Origin: Microbacteriaceae bacterium VKM Ac-2855
GTDB taxonomy: Bacteria; Actinomycetota; Actinomycetes; Actinomycetales; Microbacteriaceae
DNA: 64,000 nucleotides
Direction of reading: 5' to 3'
NCBI GenBank assembly: GCA_013204985.1
Contig: JABMLG010000001.1
Coordinates: forward strand, 368,574 to 432,573
The notes under the pieces were generated by a model that made no database searches, had not been told where the DNA came from, and saw nothing but the letters and a program-made list of their open reading frames with translations. This document shows, in pieces, positions 32,531 to 41,244 of this stretch (position 1 is its first letter; every line of letters begins with the position of its first letter). The position numbers and the translations under genes are program-made.

Positions 32531-32893
32531 TCAGTGGGCTGCGTCGTAGGCGGCTTGCACGTCTGAGGGAATGCGGCCGGACTTTGGCACGTCATGGCCA
32601 TTCTGGGTTGCCCAGTGGCGGATCGCCGCGATCATCTCCGGGCTCTTGCGGCCAGCGCTTGCGGCGATCGCGGTCACGCGCGAGCGTCCGGCGCTGCCGG
32701 AAGAGGATCGAGCTGCGTCGATGAAAGGAGCGAGGGCGACGTGGAGACGACCGACGTTGCGTGCCGTCAGGTCGATCTCGTACACGACATCATCGACGGA
32801 GAAGGCGATGGTCCCACCACGGCCGTCCACGATGGTGCTGCCATCGATGTCATCAACCAATACGACCTTCTGCGCCAAGCTGTCCTCTTCCAT
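32531..32893 (-). CDS. Lsr2-like nucleoid protein / xenogeneic silencer
   Basis: A 120-residue protein. The N-terminal dimerisation domain is VVLVDDIDGS-TIVDGRGGT and VVYEIDLTARNVGRLHVALA. The C-terminal DNA-binding domain ends IRHWATQNGHDVPKSGRIPS, matching the Lsr2 AT-hook-like RGR loop with arginine-glycine replaced by SGR. Lsr2 silences AT-rich foreign DNA. A plasmid copy may hide the element from the host or modulate host genes. I chose ATG at 32893; a GTG at 32902 is possible. It converges with the GNAT gene. Confidence 0.87.
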   Translation of the reverse strand: MEEDSLAQKVVLVDDIDGSTIVDGRGGTIAFSVDDVVYEIDLTARNVGRLHVALAPFIDAARSSSGSAGRSRVTAIAASAGRKSPEMIAAIRHWATQNGHDVPKSGRIPSDVQAAYDAAH

Positions 32894-33056
32894 CCTCGCC
32901 ACGATCCAGGGAATTCAGGTTAACCGTGAATCACCGGCTCGACGGATGCAAGCAACTGCCAGGCCCCTCGCAATCGCTCGTCCCTCCCGCTGAGCTTCGC
33001 GTCGATCGCGCTCGAAGAAAGCGTGCGCACTGCAGCGGCGCGGATCCCCGACCCAG

Positions 33057-33158
33057 TGTCATAAACGATCGTTCACGAGACGACCAAGGTGCTGGGTCTC
33101 GGAAGCTGTGGAGTTGCTCGCTTGATGGCGGTGTTCTGTGATCGCTCGATGGCGCCGG
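33057..33158. repeat. Left end of the Tn552/Tn402-like transposon
   Basis: The end begins TGTCATAAACGATCGTTCAC, sharing GATCGTTCAC with the inverted right end at 39087-39107. Two internal repeats of the type TGATCGCTnnATGGCG lie at 33115-33130 and 33139-33154, 24 bases apart. Such paired transposase sites are typical of this transposon family. Confidence 0.65.
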
Positions 33159-33968
33159 TCAGCTCCCGATGACGAGGACGCTGGCTGCGGCTTCGATGAC
33201 GTCGTCGGTGATCGTCTCCAGCTCGTTGATCTTGAGCACGCGGCTGATCTGAGGGAACAGGCGCTCGAGGAGGCGGAAGTTCCCGCGGGTGATCCGTTCG
33301 ATGGCTGCGACGGCTTGGGCGTCGGTGAAGTCGTCGGGGTTGAGGGTGCGTCCGAGGCGTTTCCAGTGTCGGTCGAGGACGAAGAGGAGTTCGTCTCGGC
33401 CGAGGGCGCGGTAGCGGTGGGAGAAGCCGAGGCGGCTGTAGAGCTGGGGGTAGTGGCGGAAGCGCTGGTCGATGCCGGGCATGCCGATCAGGATTATCGC
33501 GAGGTGGGTGCGGTCGTGTTCGTCGCGGAGCAGCTCGAGCGCGGTGGGCGTGAGCCGCTCGGCTTCGTCGACGATGAGCATCTCGACCCACCGAGTGGTG
33601 TTGCCGTTGTGCATGCCGCTGACTTTCCCGATCGTGCGGAGGTGCTCGTCGATGCACATGCCGAGGTGGGCCTGCCACTTGCCGATCTCTCGCATGAGGT
33701 CCTTGGGTCGCGGCAGTACCTCGGGTGTGTAGAAGACGGTGCGGGAGCGATGCGCGAGCGCGTTGTGTTTCGCGTCGTCTTCGCCGCGCGGGCCCCACGC
33801 GGTGATGTAGGGCTCGAGAACGTCCCAGTTCGCGTAGCGGCGGGCGGAGTTGGTCTTGCCGACGCCGGCGTCGCCGTGGCAGATGCCGATGGTGCGTTCC
33901 TTCTTCACGGCGTTCGCGAACTCGGTGAAGCGGCGGTGTTCCTTGGTGGCGATGAAGGTCTGGGTCAT
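33159..33968 (-). CDS. tniB: TniB-like transposition ATPase
   Basis: A 269-residue AAA+ protein. Walker A is CHGDAGVGKTNSARRYA; Walker B is EMLIVDEAERLTPTALELLR; a sensor segment is LAIILIGMPGIDQRF. TniB/TnsC-type ATPases choose the target and activate the transposase. The ATG at 33968 overlaps the end of the transposase gene (ATGA). It is the gene nearest the left end of the transposon. Confidence 0.9.
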   Translation of the reverse strand: MTQTFIATKEHRRFTEFANAVKKERTIGICHGDAGVGKTNSARRYANWDVLEPYITAWGPRGEDDAKHNALAHRSRTVFYTPEVLPRPKDLMREIGKWQAHLGMCIDEHLRTIGKVSGMHNGNTTRWVEMLIVDEAERLTPTALELLRDEHDRTHLAIILIGMPGIDQRFRHYPQLYSRLGFSHRYRALGRDELLFVLDRHWKRLGRTLNPDDFTDAQAVAAIERITRGNFRLLERLFPQISRVLKINELETITDDVIEAAASVLVIGS

Positions 33969-35350
33969 CACTCCTCCTCGTAGGTGCGGAGTCGTTTCTT
34001 GCGCGGGGTGGGTTCCGCGAGGTGGGGTTCTTCGCGGTGGGCGACGGTGGGGATGCGGTCGTTGATGGTGCGGCGGAGTTCGTGGCGGCGGGCGCGGCGG
34101 GCGGCTTCGATGTCGCGGAGGCTGAGGCGGATGTTGGGGTGGGCTTCGTCGACGGCGACGCAGAGGAAGGTGTCGTGGTCGTAGACGCGGATCTCGGAGA
34201 CGTCGCGGGGGTCGTAGCGGATGGTGACGGTGTGTCCGACGAACGGGGCGAGGGTGGGCGCGAGGTAGCGCTGACCCTGGAAGTGGATTCCGTCTCGTTG
34301 CACGGTCCGATGCGTGGGCACGGTGAGCAGCAGGCCGTCGAGCTCGTCGAGGGTGTCGGGCATGCGGGGTATCCAGCCGTCCGCGACCCACGCGTCGCGC
34401 GGGGTGACACCGAGCTCTTGGTGGGTGCGCTGGTTGTAGGTGGCGATGAAGGCGCCGATTGCCCGGTCCACGCCCGGGAGATCGAGCACGGGCTGCGGGC
34501 TGCGGTTCCCGGGGCCGAGGTGGCCGGGGAGGGTCGGGAGGACTTCGGTGTTGATGGTGCCGAAGAAGCGCTCGATCTTGCCGCGCCCCTGGGGCCGGCC
34601 GACGGTGGAGAAGATGAGCCGGAGGTGCAGCTCGACGGCGGTGCGTTCGAGGTGGTGGCTGGTGAAGTCGGAGCCGTGGTCGACGTGCAGCACGTCGGGG
34701 ATTCCGCACATCGCCCATGCGGGGTCGGTCTTCCGCCAGATCGCCTGGCGCAGCGCGAGGGCGGTGTTCAGTGATGAGGGCGCTCCGGTGAAGACCATGT
34801 AGCCGCAGATCGCGCGGGAGTGATCATCCATCACGGTTGTCAGCCAGGGGCGGTCGGGCTTCCCGTTCGCTCCGACGATGAGGATGTCGAGTTCGGTGTG
34901 GTCGGCCTGCCAGATCTGGTTCGGCCGCTCCGCCCGGCGGCGGAACACCAGCTCGTGGCGGTCGCGGTAGGAAGCCGGGCCCTCCAACGCGAGGGTGACG
35001 AGCGCTGGGTCGAGGGCCTGCACGATCTGCCGGACCGTCGCGTAGCTAGGCGTTGGCCGGCCGTCGCGCAGGCACTCCTTGACGGTGAGGCGATGCAACG
35101 TCGCGATCGACGGACGAGGCCGGGTCAGGGCGAGCCGCTCGATGGCGGCGACGGTCGCCGGATCCGTGCGTCGGCCGCCCTTGTCTGTTCTCGCAGTGTC
35201 GTCGAGCCCGGCGAGCCCGTCCGTCTTATAGAGCTGATGCCAGCGCTGCAGCGTCCGCGTGCCGATGCCGCTCTCGCGGGCGAGGGCCGCGAGGGGGACC
35301 TGATCTTCGACGTGAAGTCGAAGGATCCGCCACCGCTCGAGGCCGTCCAT
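33968..35350 (-). CDS. tniA: TniA/Mu-type DDE transposase
   Basis: A 460-residue transposase. N-terminal HTH domains bind the ends (LARESGIGTRTLQRWHQLYK and LALTRPRPSIATLHRLTVKE). The DDE catalytic core shows QADHTELDI (first D), VLHVDHGSDF (second D) and GRGKIERFFGTI (E). A C-terminal Mu-transposase domain follows (FQGQRYLAPTLAPFVGHTVT). It cuts and joins the ends with TniB. It lies six bases downstream of the resolvase gene. Confidence 0.93.
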   Translation of the reverse strand: MDGLERWRILRLHVEDQVPLAALARESGIGTRTLQRWHQLYKTDGLAGLDDTARTDKGGRRTDPATVAAIERLALTRPRPSIATLHRLTVKECLRDGRPTPSYATVRQIVQALDPALVTLALEGPASYRDRHELVFRRRAERPNQIWQADHTELDILIVGANGKPDRPWLTTVMDDHSRAICGYMVFTGAPSSLNTALALRQAIWRKTDPAWAMCGIPDVLHVDHGSDFTSHHLERTAVELHLRLIFSTVGRPQGRGKIERFFGTINTEVLPTLPGHLGPGNRSPQPVLDLPGVDRAIGAFIATYNQRTHQELGVTPRDAWVADGWIPRMPDTLDELDGLLLTVPTHRTVQRDGIHFQGQRYLAPTLAPFVGHTVTIRYDPRDVSEIRVYDHDTFLCVAVDEAHPNIRLSLRDIEAARRARRHELRRTINDRIPTVAHREEPHLAEPTPRKKRLRTYEEE

Positions 35351-35356
35351 CAGTCG

Positions 35357-35953
35357 CTACATCGCTGCGCTCTCGCGGGCCGCGTGAGCCTGCTGGTGGC
35401 GGTAGAGCGTCGCGCGACTCCACCCGACGAGACGAGCAGCGTCCTCGGCGGTGCGGCCACGGGCGCGAGCGTCCGCGGCGATCGCGAGCTTGTCCGCGAT
35501 CACGACCGGATCCGACAGGGGCCGGCCGAACCGGGTCCCGTTCGCGCGGGCGGCCGCGATTCCGGCGTTGACTCGTTCCACGATGAGTTCGCGCTCGTAC
35601 TCCGCGAGCGTGGCGAGCATGTTCAACATCAGCCGGCCCGTCGATGTCGACGGATCGATGCCGTCCGAGATCGACCGGACCTGCACCCCGCGCCCGCGCA
35701 GCAGGTTCACCGTGTTCAGCACGTCGATCAGGGAGCGGCCGAGGCGGTCGACTCGCCACACGACGACGGTGTCCCCGTCCTCGGCGTACTCGAGGAGCTT
35801 CTTCATCCCGGTCCGCTCGATCGCGGTCTTGCTCCCCGAGGTGACGTCCGCGAAGACGTCGCGCTTCTGCACGCCGGCGGCGACGAGCGCGTCGAGCTGC
35901 AGCTGCGCGTCCTGACTCGACGTGCTCACACGCGTATAACCCAGGAGTCTCAC
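35357..35953 (-). CDS. Serine resolvase of the transposon
   Basis: A 198-residue small serine recombinase. The catalytic serine is in LGYTRVSTSSQDAQLQLDAL, with conserved R in WRVDRLGRSLIDVL and TGRLMLNMLATLAEYERELI. A C-terminal HTH binds res (ARLVGWSRATLYRHQQAH). It resolves cointegrates. The GTG at 35953 is the usual position for this family; the longer frame to 36169 crosses the res region. It is about 90 per cent similar by eye to the resolvase at 41749. Confidence 0.93.
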   Translation of the reverse strand: MRLLGYTRVSTSSQDAQLQLDALVAAGVQKRDVFADVTSGSKTAIERTGMKKLLEYAEDGDTVVVWRVDRLGRSLIDVLNTVNLLRGRGVQVRSISDGIDPSTSTGRLMLNMLATLAEYERELIVERVNAGIAAARANGTRFGRPLSDPVVIADKLAIAADARARGRTAEDAARLVGWSRATLYRHQQAHAARESAAM

Positions 35954-36110
35954 GAACCCATTCTGACTCGGAAACACCCTCCGCGACCCCTCCTGAGACG
36001 AAACACGGCAAGACGGCTTTCCGAGACAGACTCGCGCGCGAGATCTCGCCTGCAGCGGACCTCGAGTCGCATCTTGATGAGGTGTCTCGAAAAACTGCTG
36101 TTTTCCGGAC
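35954..36110. other. Probable res site
   Basis: The gap upstream of the resolvase shares blocks with the gap before the second resolvase (41600-41748), for example TTTCCGAGTCAGAATG next to the gene and TCTCGGAAAG-type repeats further up. These are expected resolvase subsites I to III. Confidence 0.55.
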
Positions 36111-36219
36111 AAGCCGAGAGCGCAACCTCCGCAGGGCGCGCAGCTCGAAGGAACGCCGCGTAGTTCCACAAACGTTGCTCGTGGGCGTGAGATGCTCTCG
36201 CTGACGGCGGGGGGGGGCG

Positions 36220-37749
36220 ATGCAAACCGAGATGTCGTTCCTCATTGACTCGAACGTCATCATCGCGGCCGAGCCATTCAACGGTGAGCTCGAGGACGCC
36301 CATCCTGCGGTGAGTAGTTTCCTCCGCCTCGCCGCTCAGAACGGACATCACGTCTTCGTGCACCCGGCGACACGAGACGACCTTGCCGAGACGAGCGATT
36401 TGGCTCATCGCGCCCAGAACCTGGCCGCGTACGAGAAGTACCTGATCTTGTCCGAGGTGAACGTGTCCGGCGACGTCTGGAACGTCTTCCCCGATCCTGC
36501 GGGACCGAACGACCAGCGAGACGCACGCATCCTCGCCGCCCTGCACGCGGAGGGCGTGCACTTCCTCATCACGAACGACGGCCGACTCCGTAGGCGTGCA
36601 GCGAGGCTCGGGCTCGAGCACCGCGTCTTGCGCACCGGTGAAGCCGCGGCACAGCTCGCCGCCTGGCATCCGGACGCGCCCCCGCCGCCGCCCATGGTCG
36701 AGCGTCTGCAGACCAACGAGCTTGAGACCTCCCAAACCTTTTTCGACTCACTGCGCGAGGACTATCCGGACTTCAACGCCTGGATCGGGAAGGTCAAGAA
36801 GGATTCGCTCGCTCGACGCGCCTGGGTGATTCGGGACGATCGCTCGCAGTACGCGGCGCTCGCGCTGGTGAAGATGCTGGACGCTCACCCGGTGGACCGA
36901 GGCCGCTCAGCGATCAAGCTGTCGACGTTCAAGGTCGGGGATACCGCCGGCGGCAAGCGGTATGGCGAGTTGCTCCTCAAGGCAGTATTGCGCTGGGCAG
37001 CGGCCGAGCCGGGCCGTCCCGGCGACATGTTCGTTGAAATCAATACCCGACAGGAGCGGCTGCTGGAGTTCCTGGCCGACTTCGGGTTCGCCTACGTCAC
37101 CGAAAAGGGAAGCGACCCGGACGAGCAGATCTGGCTCAAGCACCTGGACCCGCCTACCGTGTCACAGCTGAACGGCCTGGACTTCCACATCGCCTACGGG
37201 CCCCCCGCGATCCAGCAGGGCAACCCCATCTTCGTGATCCCGATCACACCCCAGTGGTACGACGACCTGTTCCCCGACGCGACGGTCGTCGGCACGACGG
37301 GTGCGACGATGCTCGCCGACACCTTCTTGACACCGAAAGCGCACGGCAACGCCATCCGGAAGGCGTACCTCTGCCGCAGCCCCACCAAGGACATCCCTCC
37401 GGGGTCGACGCTGCTGTTCTACCGCAGCCAGGGAGGGGTTCGAGGAGACGGCTCGATCGTTGCCGTTGGAGTTGCCGAGCGCTCCCACCGCTCGGCCGAT
37501 CCGATGGCCACCATCGAACTGTCCTTCAAGCGAACCGTGTATTCCGCTGCCGAGGTCGCCGCGATGCACCAGGACGGGAAGGCCGTTCTCACGATCCTCT
37601 TCCGGCAGGACCGGTTCATCGAGCAGCCCTGGTCGCTGACCGAACTGGTGGAACGTAGGGTCGTAACGTCATGGCCACAGTCCGTTGTTCGGGTGAAGGA
37701 CGAGGAAGGAATCGCATGGGTGCAGCAACAGCTGACCGAGTCGCACTGA
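36220..37749 (+). CDS. PIN-GNAT-EVE-like three-domain protein, transposon cargo
   Basis: A 509-residue multidomain protein. Residues 5-150 are a PIN nuclease fold (FLIDSNVIIAAEP; NDQRDARILAALHAEG; FLITNDGRLRRRAARLG) with its acidic residues intact. Residues 165-310 are GNAT-like (AWVIRDDRSQYAALALVKML; KRYGELLLKAVLRWA; FLADFGFAYVTEKG). Residues 320-509 form a PUA/EVE-like domain (RKAYLCRSPTKDIPPGSTLL; GSIVAVGVAERSHRS). EVE and ASCH domains bind modified bases or RNA. The ATG at 36220 follows a run of nine Gs; ATG at 36232 is also possible. It overlaps the ASCH gene by 34 bases. Confidence 0.75.
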   Translation: MQTEMSFLIDSNVIIAAEPFNGELEDAHPAVSSFLRLAAQNGHHVFVHPATRDDLAETSDLAHRAQNLAAYEKYLILSEVNVSGDVWNVFPDPAGPNDQRDARILAALHAEGVHFLITNDGRLRRRAARLGLEHRVLRTGEAAAQLAAWHPDAPPPPPMVERLQTNELETSQTFFDSLREDYPDFNAWIGKVKKDSLARRAWVIRDDRSQYAALALVKMLDAHPVDRGRSAIKLSTFKVGDTAGGKRYGELLLKAVLRWAAAEPGRPGDMFVEINTRQERLLEFLADFGFAYVTEKGSDPDEQIWLKHLDPPTVSQLNGLDFHIAYGPPAIQQGNPIFVIPITPQWYDDLFPDATVVGTTGATMLADTFLTPKAHGNAIRKAYLCRSPTKDIPPGSTLLFYRSQGGVRGDGSIVAVGVAERSHRSADPMATIELSFKRTVYSAAEVAAMHQDGKAVLTILFRQDRFIEQPWSLTELVERRVVTSWPQSVVRVKDEEGIAWVQQQLTESH

Positions 37750-38138
37750 TGTCGATCCATCAACGCTGGGCGGAGGCAATCGTCGACGGCCGCAAGCGCG
37801 TCGAGTTCCGCAAACGACGTCTCGCCGAGGACATCCGCACCGTCCTCATCTACGCAACTGCTCCCACGAGCCAGGTCATCGGCCAGTTCACGATCGACGA
37901 GATCGTCACCGACACCCCAACACGAATCTGGGAACGGTTCGGCGCTGTTGGCGTCATCGAGAAGGACGCGTTCTTCGCGTACTACGGCGACGCCGTCTCG
38001 GCCGTCGCCATCGTCGTAGCAACAGCGGAGCGGTTCCCGGATTCCCTCGCGCTCACCGACTTCACACCACGACCCGCCGTTCCGCAGTCGTTCATCTATC
38101 TTCGTGCGGATGCGCACGAACTGGCCTCGACGAGCTGA
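37716..38138 (+). CDS. ASCH-domain protein
   Basis: A 140-residue protein with an ASCH (PUA-like) fold: SIHQRWAEAIVDGRKRVEFR is the characteristic start with paired basic residues, followed by VLIYATAPTSQVIGQFTIDE. ASCH proteins bind RNA or modified nucleosides, and some hydrolyse modified cytidine. The ATG at 37716 has GGAAGGA upstream and lies inside the end of the PIN-GNAT-EVE gene, so translation is coupled. Confidence 0.8.
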   Translation: MGAATADRVALMSIHQRWAEAIVDGRKRVEFRKRRLAEDIRTVLIYATAPTSQVIGQFTIDEIVTDTPTRIWERFGAVGVIEKDAFFAYYGDAVSAVAIVVATAERFPDSLALTDFTPRPAVPQSFIYLRADAHELASTS

Positions 38139-38231
38139 CTCGACAGGCAGACAGCTCAAAGCGTCTACGGAACGATGTGAGGATGTCAGGATTGCGGCAC
38201 CCCGCTTCTCTTGTTCTGGCAGAGTTGCAGG

Positions 38232-38948
38232 GTGTTGTACCCACCCGAGGAGCGCGTCCTCACTGCCGCGTTGCGCCAGGCTGCATTACTAACCGGCGAC
38301 CCGGACCACACCGTTGCGGCCGCAGCAATGGACACGACCGGTCGTATCTTCACCGCGGTGAATGCCCACCACTTCACGGGCGGCCCATGTGCCGAGCTGG
38401 TCGTGCTGGGACTGGCTGCGGCGGCCGGAGCCGGGCCGCTAACTACGATGGTGGCAGTCGGGGACCGCGATCGTGGGGTCATCGCACCGTGCGGCCGTTG
38501 CCGCCAGGTGCTGCTGGATCAGCAGCCAGGCTGTCATGTCATCGTTCCGACACCTGACGGCCCCGAGCTGGTGCCGGCGCGCAAACTGCTGCCCTACAGC
38601 TATGAGTTCCCGGACGCGAACCCGCAGCGGTTCATCCGCTTCAATCCCCGCTACTACGACAGCGTTGCAGCCGGGAGGAAGACTGCGACGACTCGATTTG
38701 ACGACCCCTGCGCACTTGGGCCGACATCGTTGGTCTTTGAGTTTGACGATGAGTATAAGCAACTGCGCGGCGTGGTCGATCTGATCGAGACCAAACGATT
38801 CGATGAAATTACAGACGCGGATGCGCAACTCGAAGACGGCAAGGTCGCTGATGATCTACAAAGCGGACTGAAGGGCCACTATCCCGACATTCGGGACGAG
38901 TCCATGGTCGACGTCGTCCACTTCCACCTCACGCCTTCCACGCCATAA
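38232..38948 (+). CDS. Cytidine-deaminase-like / ASCH fusion protein
   Basis: A 238-residue fusion. The N-terminal half is a zinc cytidine/blasticidin-S-type deaminase ([17 protein letters not shown] gives [15 protein letters not shown] gives the second pair of Zn cysteines). The C-terminal half is an ASCH domain ([18 protein letters not shown]). A deaminase joined to a modified-base reader suggests nucleotide salvage or modified-nucleoside processing. The GTG at 38232 is preferred; TTG at 38211 is upstream. It completes the EVE/ASCH cargo. Confidence 0.8.
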   Translation: MLYPPEERVLTAALRQAALLTGDPDHTVAAAAMDTTGRIFTAVNAHHFTGGPCAELVVLGLAAAAGAGPLTTMVAVGDRDRGVIAPCGRCRQVLLDQQPGCHVIVPTPDGPELVPARKLLPYSYEFPDANPQRFIRFNPRYYDSVAAGRKTATTRFDDPCALGPTSLVFEFDDEYKQLRGVVDLIETKRFDEITDADAQLEDGKVADDLQSGLKGHYPDIRDESMVDVVHFHLTPSTP

Positions 38949-39107
38949 CCACCACTTACCGGCTCACACACGATGAACCTTGCTCAGGGTGCGCTCTGGC
39001 GCCGCCACCAAGCAATCACAAAAATCCGCCATTAAGCGATCAAATCCACATTTCGCGGCGGTCGGTGTCGCTCATGCGTGTACCGGTGAACGATCCCCTA
39101 CCGGACA
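38949..39107. repeat. Right end of the Tn552/Tn402-like transposon
   Basis: Repeats CGCCACCAAGCAATCA (39003-39018) and CGCCATTAAGCGATCA (39027-39042) are the inverted form of those at the left end, again 24 bases apart. GTGAACGATC followed by CCGGACA ends at 39107. No matching 5-bp target duplication is seen with the left end. Confidence 0.6.
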
Positions 39108-39216
39108 CCACATCCTCTCAGGCCGCTGTTCTGGGAGAGTGGACTGAATCGTGAGGGGCACCAATGATTGATGCGCGGCGGACCGTAGAGATGGATCGGC
39201 TGCCCGGAGGGTTCCG

Positions 39217-40515
39217 ATGAACGGTCCGCGCGAAGTGCTCGGCCTTCCGCCCTTCGCGCTGTTCTGGAGCGCAACGACCATCCGCTCTTTCGGCAGTGCG
39301 ATCGCGGGTGTCGCGTTCCAGGTGCTGATCGTCTCGGTACTGAACGCAACGCCTGCGGAGATCAGCATTCTCGCGGCGCTCGGCGTAGTGCCGTACCTGC
39401 TGTTCGGTCTGATCGTGGGCGCGCTCATGGATCGGTGGCGGCGCCAGCGGACGTTGGTCGTCACCAGCATCGGGCGTGCGCTGATTCTGGGAATGATCCC
39501 CGTCCTTCTCCTTCTCGATGCGCTCACCTTCTGGTCACTCGCCGCGGCAGTCCTGCTGCTCGGTGTCCTGACCTTGTTCGCGGACTCCGCCGCGCAGCCG
39601 TTCCTCCCGCAGATCGTTCCCCGGTCGTCCTTGGTGATGGCCAACGCGCGACTGGGCCAGAGCGAGACCCTGGCGGGAACGGCAGGACCCGCGCTCGGCG
39701 GAGCACTGCTCAACCTGATCGGCTCACCACTCCTGCTCGCCTTCGACGCTGCCATCAACGCGGTGTCGGCGGTGCTGCAATCACGCATCAAGGTGGAGGA
39801 GCGCCGGCCCGATCGCCGCGCACCAGGCCGTCACATCGGTCACGACATCCTCGAGGGAATGCGATTCACCTACCGGCACCGCACCCTCCGGCCGCTCGCG
39901 CTCTCCGTCCACGCCTGGTTCCTCGGCAACAGCATCGTGACGACGGTGTTCGCGGTGTTCGTTCTCCGAGAGCTGTCCCTGCCCGCTTGGGCGTTCGGCG
40001 TCTCGCTCGCGTTCGGCGGCGTCGGTGGCCTCCTCGGAGCTCTCGTCGCACCTGCTGTCGGGGCGCGGGTCGGAGCGGGTCGTGCGATCCTGCTGGGCCG
40101 TGCGCTCGTCATCCTGCCCTGGCTGGCACTCGCCGTTCTTCCCCTCGACGTGGACAGCGGCCTCGGTCTCCTGCTTCCCGTCGTCTGCGCCGTGCAGTTC
40201 GTCTACGGGCTGTCGATGGGTATTGAGGATGCCAACGACACGGGATACCGGCAAGCGATCGCGCCCGACGAGATCCAGGGCCGCATGAACTCCACCATCC
40301 GCACAGCGAATCGCGTCGTGTTTCTCTTCGGTGCGCTGTTGACCGGCGTCCTCGTAACGGCTTGGGGCTACAACCTGACGATCGGAGCGGCGGCGATCGC
40401 CTTCACCGCAGCCGCGCTCATCGTCGCACTCTCCCCCCTGCGCAATGCCCGCCACGAAGACGCAGAGATCTCTCCCGAGCAGGCTCCCGACTCGATGGAC
40501 GAGACAACTCGCTAA
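39217..40515 (+). CDS. MFS exporter, drug-efflux type
   Basis: A 432-residue protein with 12 predicted helices. It belongs to the MFS_3/enterobactin-macrolide exporter type: LPPFALFWSATTIRSFGSAI at the start, then GALMDRWRRQRTLVV (motif A region), and RQAIAPDEIQGRMNSTIRTA before helix 11. Such proteins export antibiotics or siderophores. It lies between two transposon-type right ends (39.1 and 40.6 kb), so it is probably mobile cargo. The substrate is not predictable. Confidence 0.87.
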   Translation: MNGPREVLGLPPFALFWSATTIRSFGSAIAGVAFQVLIVSVLNATPAEISILAALGVVPYLLFGLIVGALMDRWRRQRTLVVTSIGRALILGMIPVLLLLDALTFWSLAAAVLLLGVLTLFADSAAQPFLPQIVPRSSLVMANARLGQSETLAGTAGPALGGALLNLIGSPLLLAFDAAINAVSAVLQSRIKVEERRPDRRAPGRHIGHDILEGMRFTYRHRTLRPLALSVHAWFLGNSIVTTVFAVFVLRELSLPAWAFGVSLAFGGVGGLLGALVAPAVGARVGAGRAILLGRALVILPWLALAVLPLDVDSGLGLLLPVVCAVQFVYGLSMGIEDANDTGYRQAIAPDEIQGRMNSTIRTANRVVFLFGALLTGVLVTAWGYNLTIGAAAIAFTAAALIVALSPLRNARHEDAEISPEQAPDSMDETTR

Positions 40516-40567
40516 GCGAGCCCGCCTGACGCCAAGTTGAGGTGTGCTCCAAACGAGCGCTCTCTGC

Positions 40568-40672
40568 CGCCATAATGCGATCGCAGAACACCGCCACAGA
40601 GCGATCATCTCTACACTCGGAAGCGGCGTGTCCTGTGCCATAACCCGTGTCCGTGAGCTTTGTGTCGCCACC
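40568..40672. repeat. Third transposon-type end, after the MFS gene
   Basis: CGCCATAATGCGATCG (40568-40583) and CGCCACAGAGCGATCA (40592-40607), spaced 24 bases, have the same orientation as the right-end repeats. The outer part (GTGAGC near 40653) is degenerate. It implies a second, related insertion. Confidence 0.5.
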
Positions 40673-40689
40673 AACGTCTGTGGACAGAG

Positions 40690-40847
40690 CCTGGCACCAA
40701 CCGAAATCTGAGATCCCATTGTCGGTTCTCGTCCCGATCATCGGCGCCACCAAGACCAAGCACCTCACCGACGCCGCCGCCGCACTCGAGATCACCCTCA
40801 CCGACGACGAGATCACCGCACTCGAAACGCCCTATACCCCGCGCTAG
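40690..40847 (+). pseudogene. Aldo/keto reductase C-terminal fragment
   Basis: The frame reads WHQPKSEIPLSVLVPIIGAT, KTKHLTDAAAALEITLTDDE and ITALETPYTPR, the normal C-terminus of an aldo/keto reductase, including the cofactor-proximal VPIIGATK. The rest of the gene is missing. The break coincides with the outer edge of the third transposon end, so an insertion probably cut the gene. Confidence 0.75.
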
Positions 40848-41018
40848 CCGACCTCCTTCTAGACGAGAAGCGGGCGCGATACGCCCCGCAAGCATCTTCA
40901 CGAGGGCCGGCGTACACCTCCACCGGCCCTCTGTACGCACCGTTCCTGACAGGAGGTATTGCGGTCTGGGAGCGACTCCCGCATACTGGTCCTGCGTTCT
41001 TCGTGCGCGAAAAAAATA

Positions 41019-41048
41019 GGTCGGCTTTCGAGCCGGCCTTTTCTGTTT
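41019..41048 (+). terminator. Rho-independent terminator
   Basis: A hairpin formed by GGTCGGCT and AGCCGGCC (one G-T pair) is followed by TTTTCTGTTT. An A-rich tract precedes it, so it may work in both directions. It closes the region after the reductase fragment. Confidence 0.75.
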
Positions 41049-41105
41049 CCGGCGCGCGGCTCCCGCCCTCCGCGGGATGAGGCCCCCTATCGTCAGAATC
41101 GGCGC

Positions 41106-41193
41106 TTGACGCCCGCCGCGTGTCGCCCCCTAATGTCGAAGATGAGGGGATCGCCGCGATCCTCACCCCAGCCGGCCCCGTGCCGGCTTTTTT
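41106..41193 (+). ncRNA. Candidate small RNA with own promoter and terminator
   Basis: TTGACG at 41106 and TAATGT at 41131 form a possible promoter, though the 19-base spacing is long. A hairpin (GGATCG/CGATCC) follows at about 41147. AGCCGG and CCGGCT at 41170-41188 followed by TTTTT make a clear intrinsic terminator. The expected transcript is about 50 nt. It might be only an attenuator for the gene at 41345. Confidence 0.4.
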
Positions 41194-41244
41194 CATGCCC
41201 GGACGGGATCTGAGCAGAAACAGCTCTCCCGGCCCCCTTGTCTC

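Noticed and set aside
33052-39112. Five-base target-site duplication flanking the transposon
   Set aside because: The flanks read CCCAG and CCACA; they do not match, so no duplication is claimed.
41100-41200. tRNA or rRNA gene
   Set aside because: There is no cloverleaf with a plausible anticodon arm or TTCGA-type loop; only terminator-like hairpins are seen.
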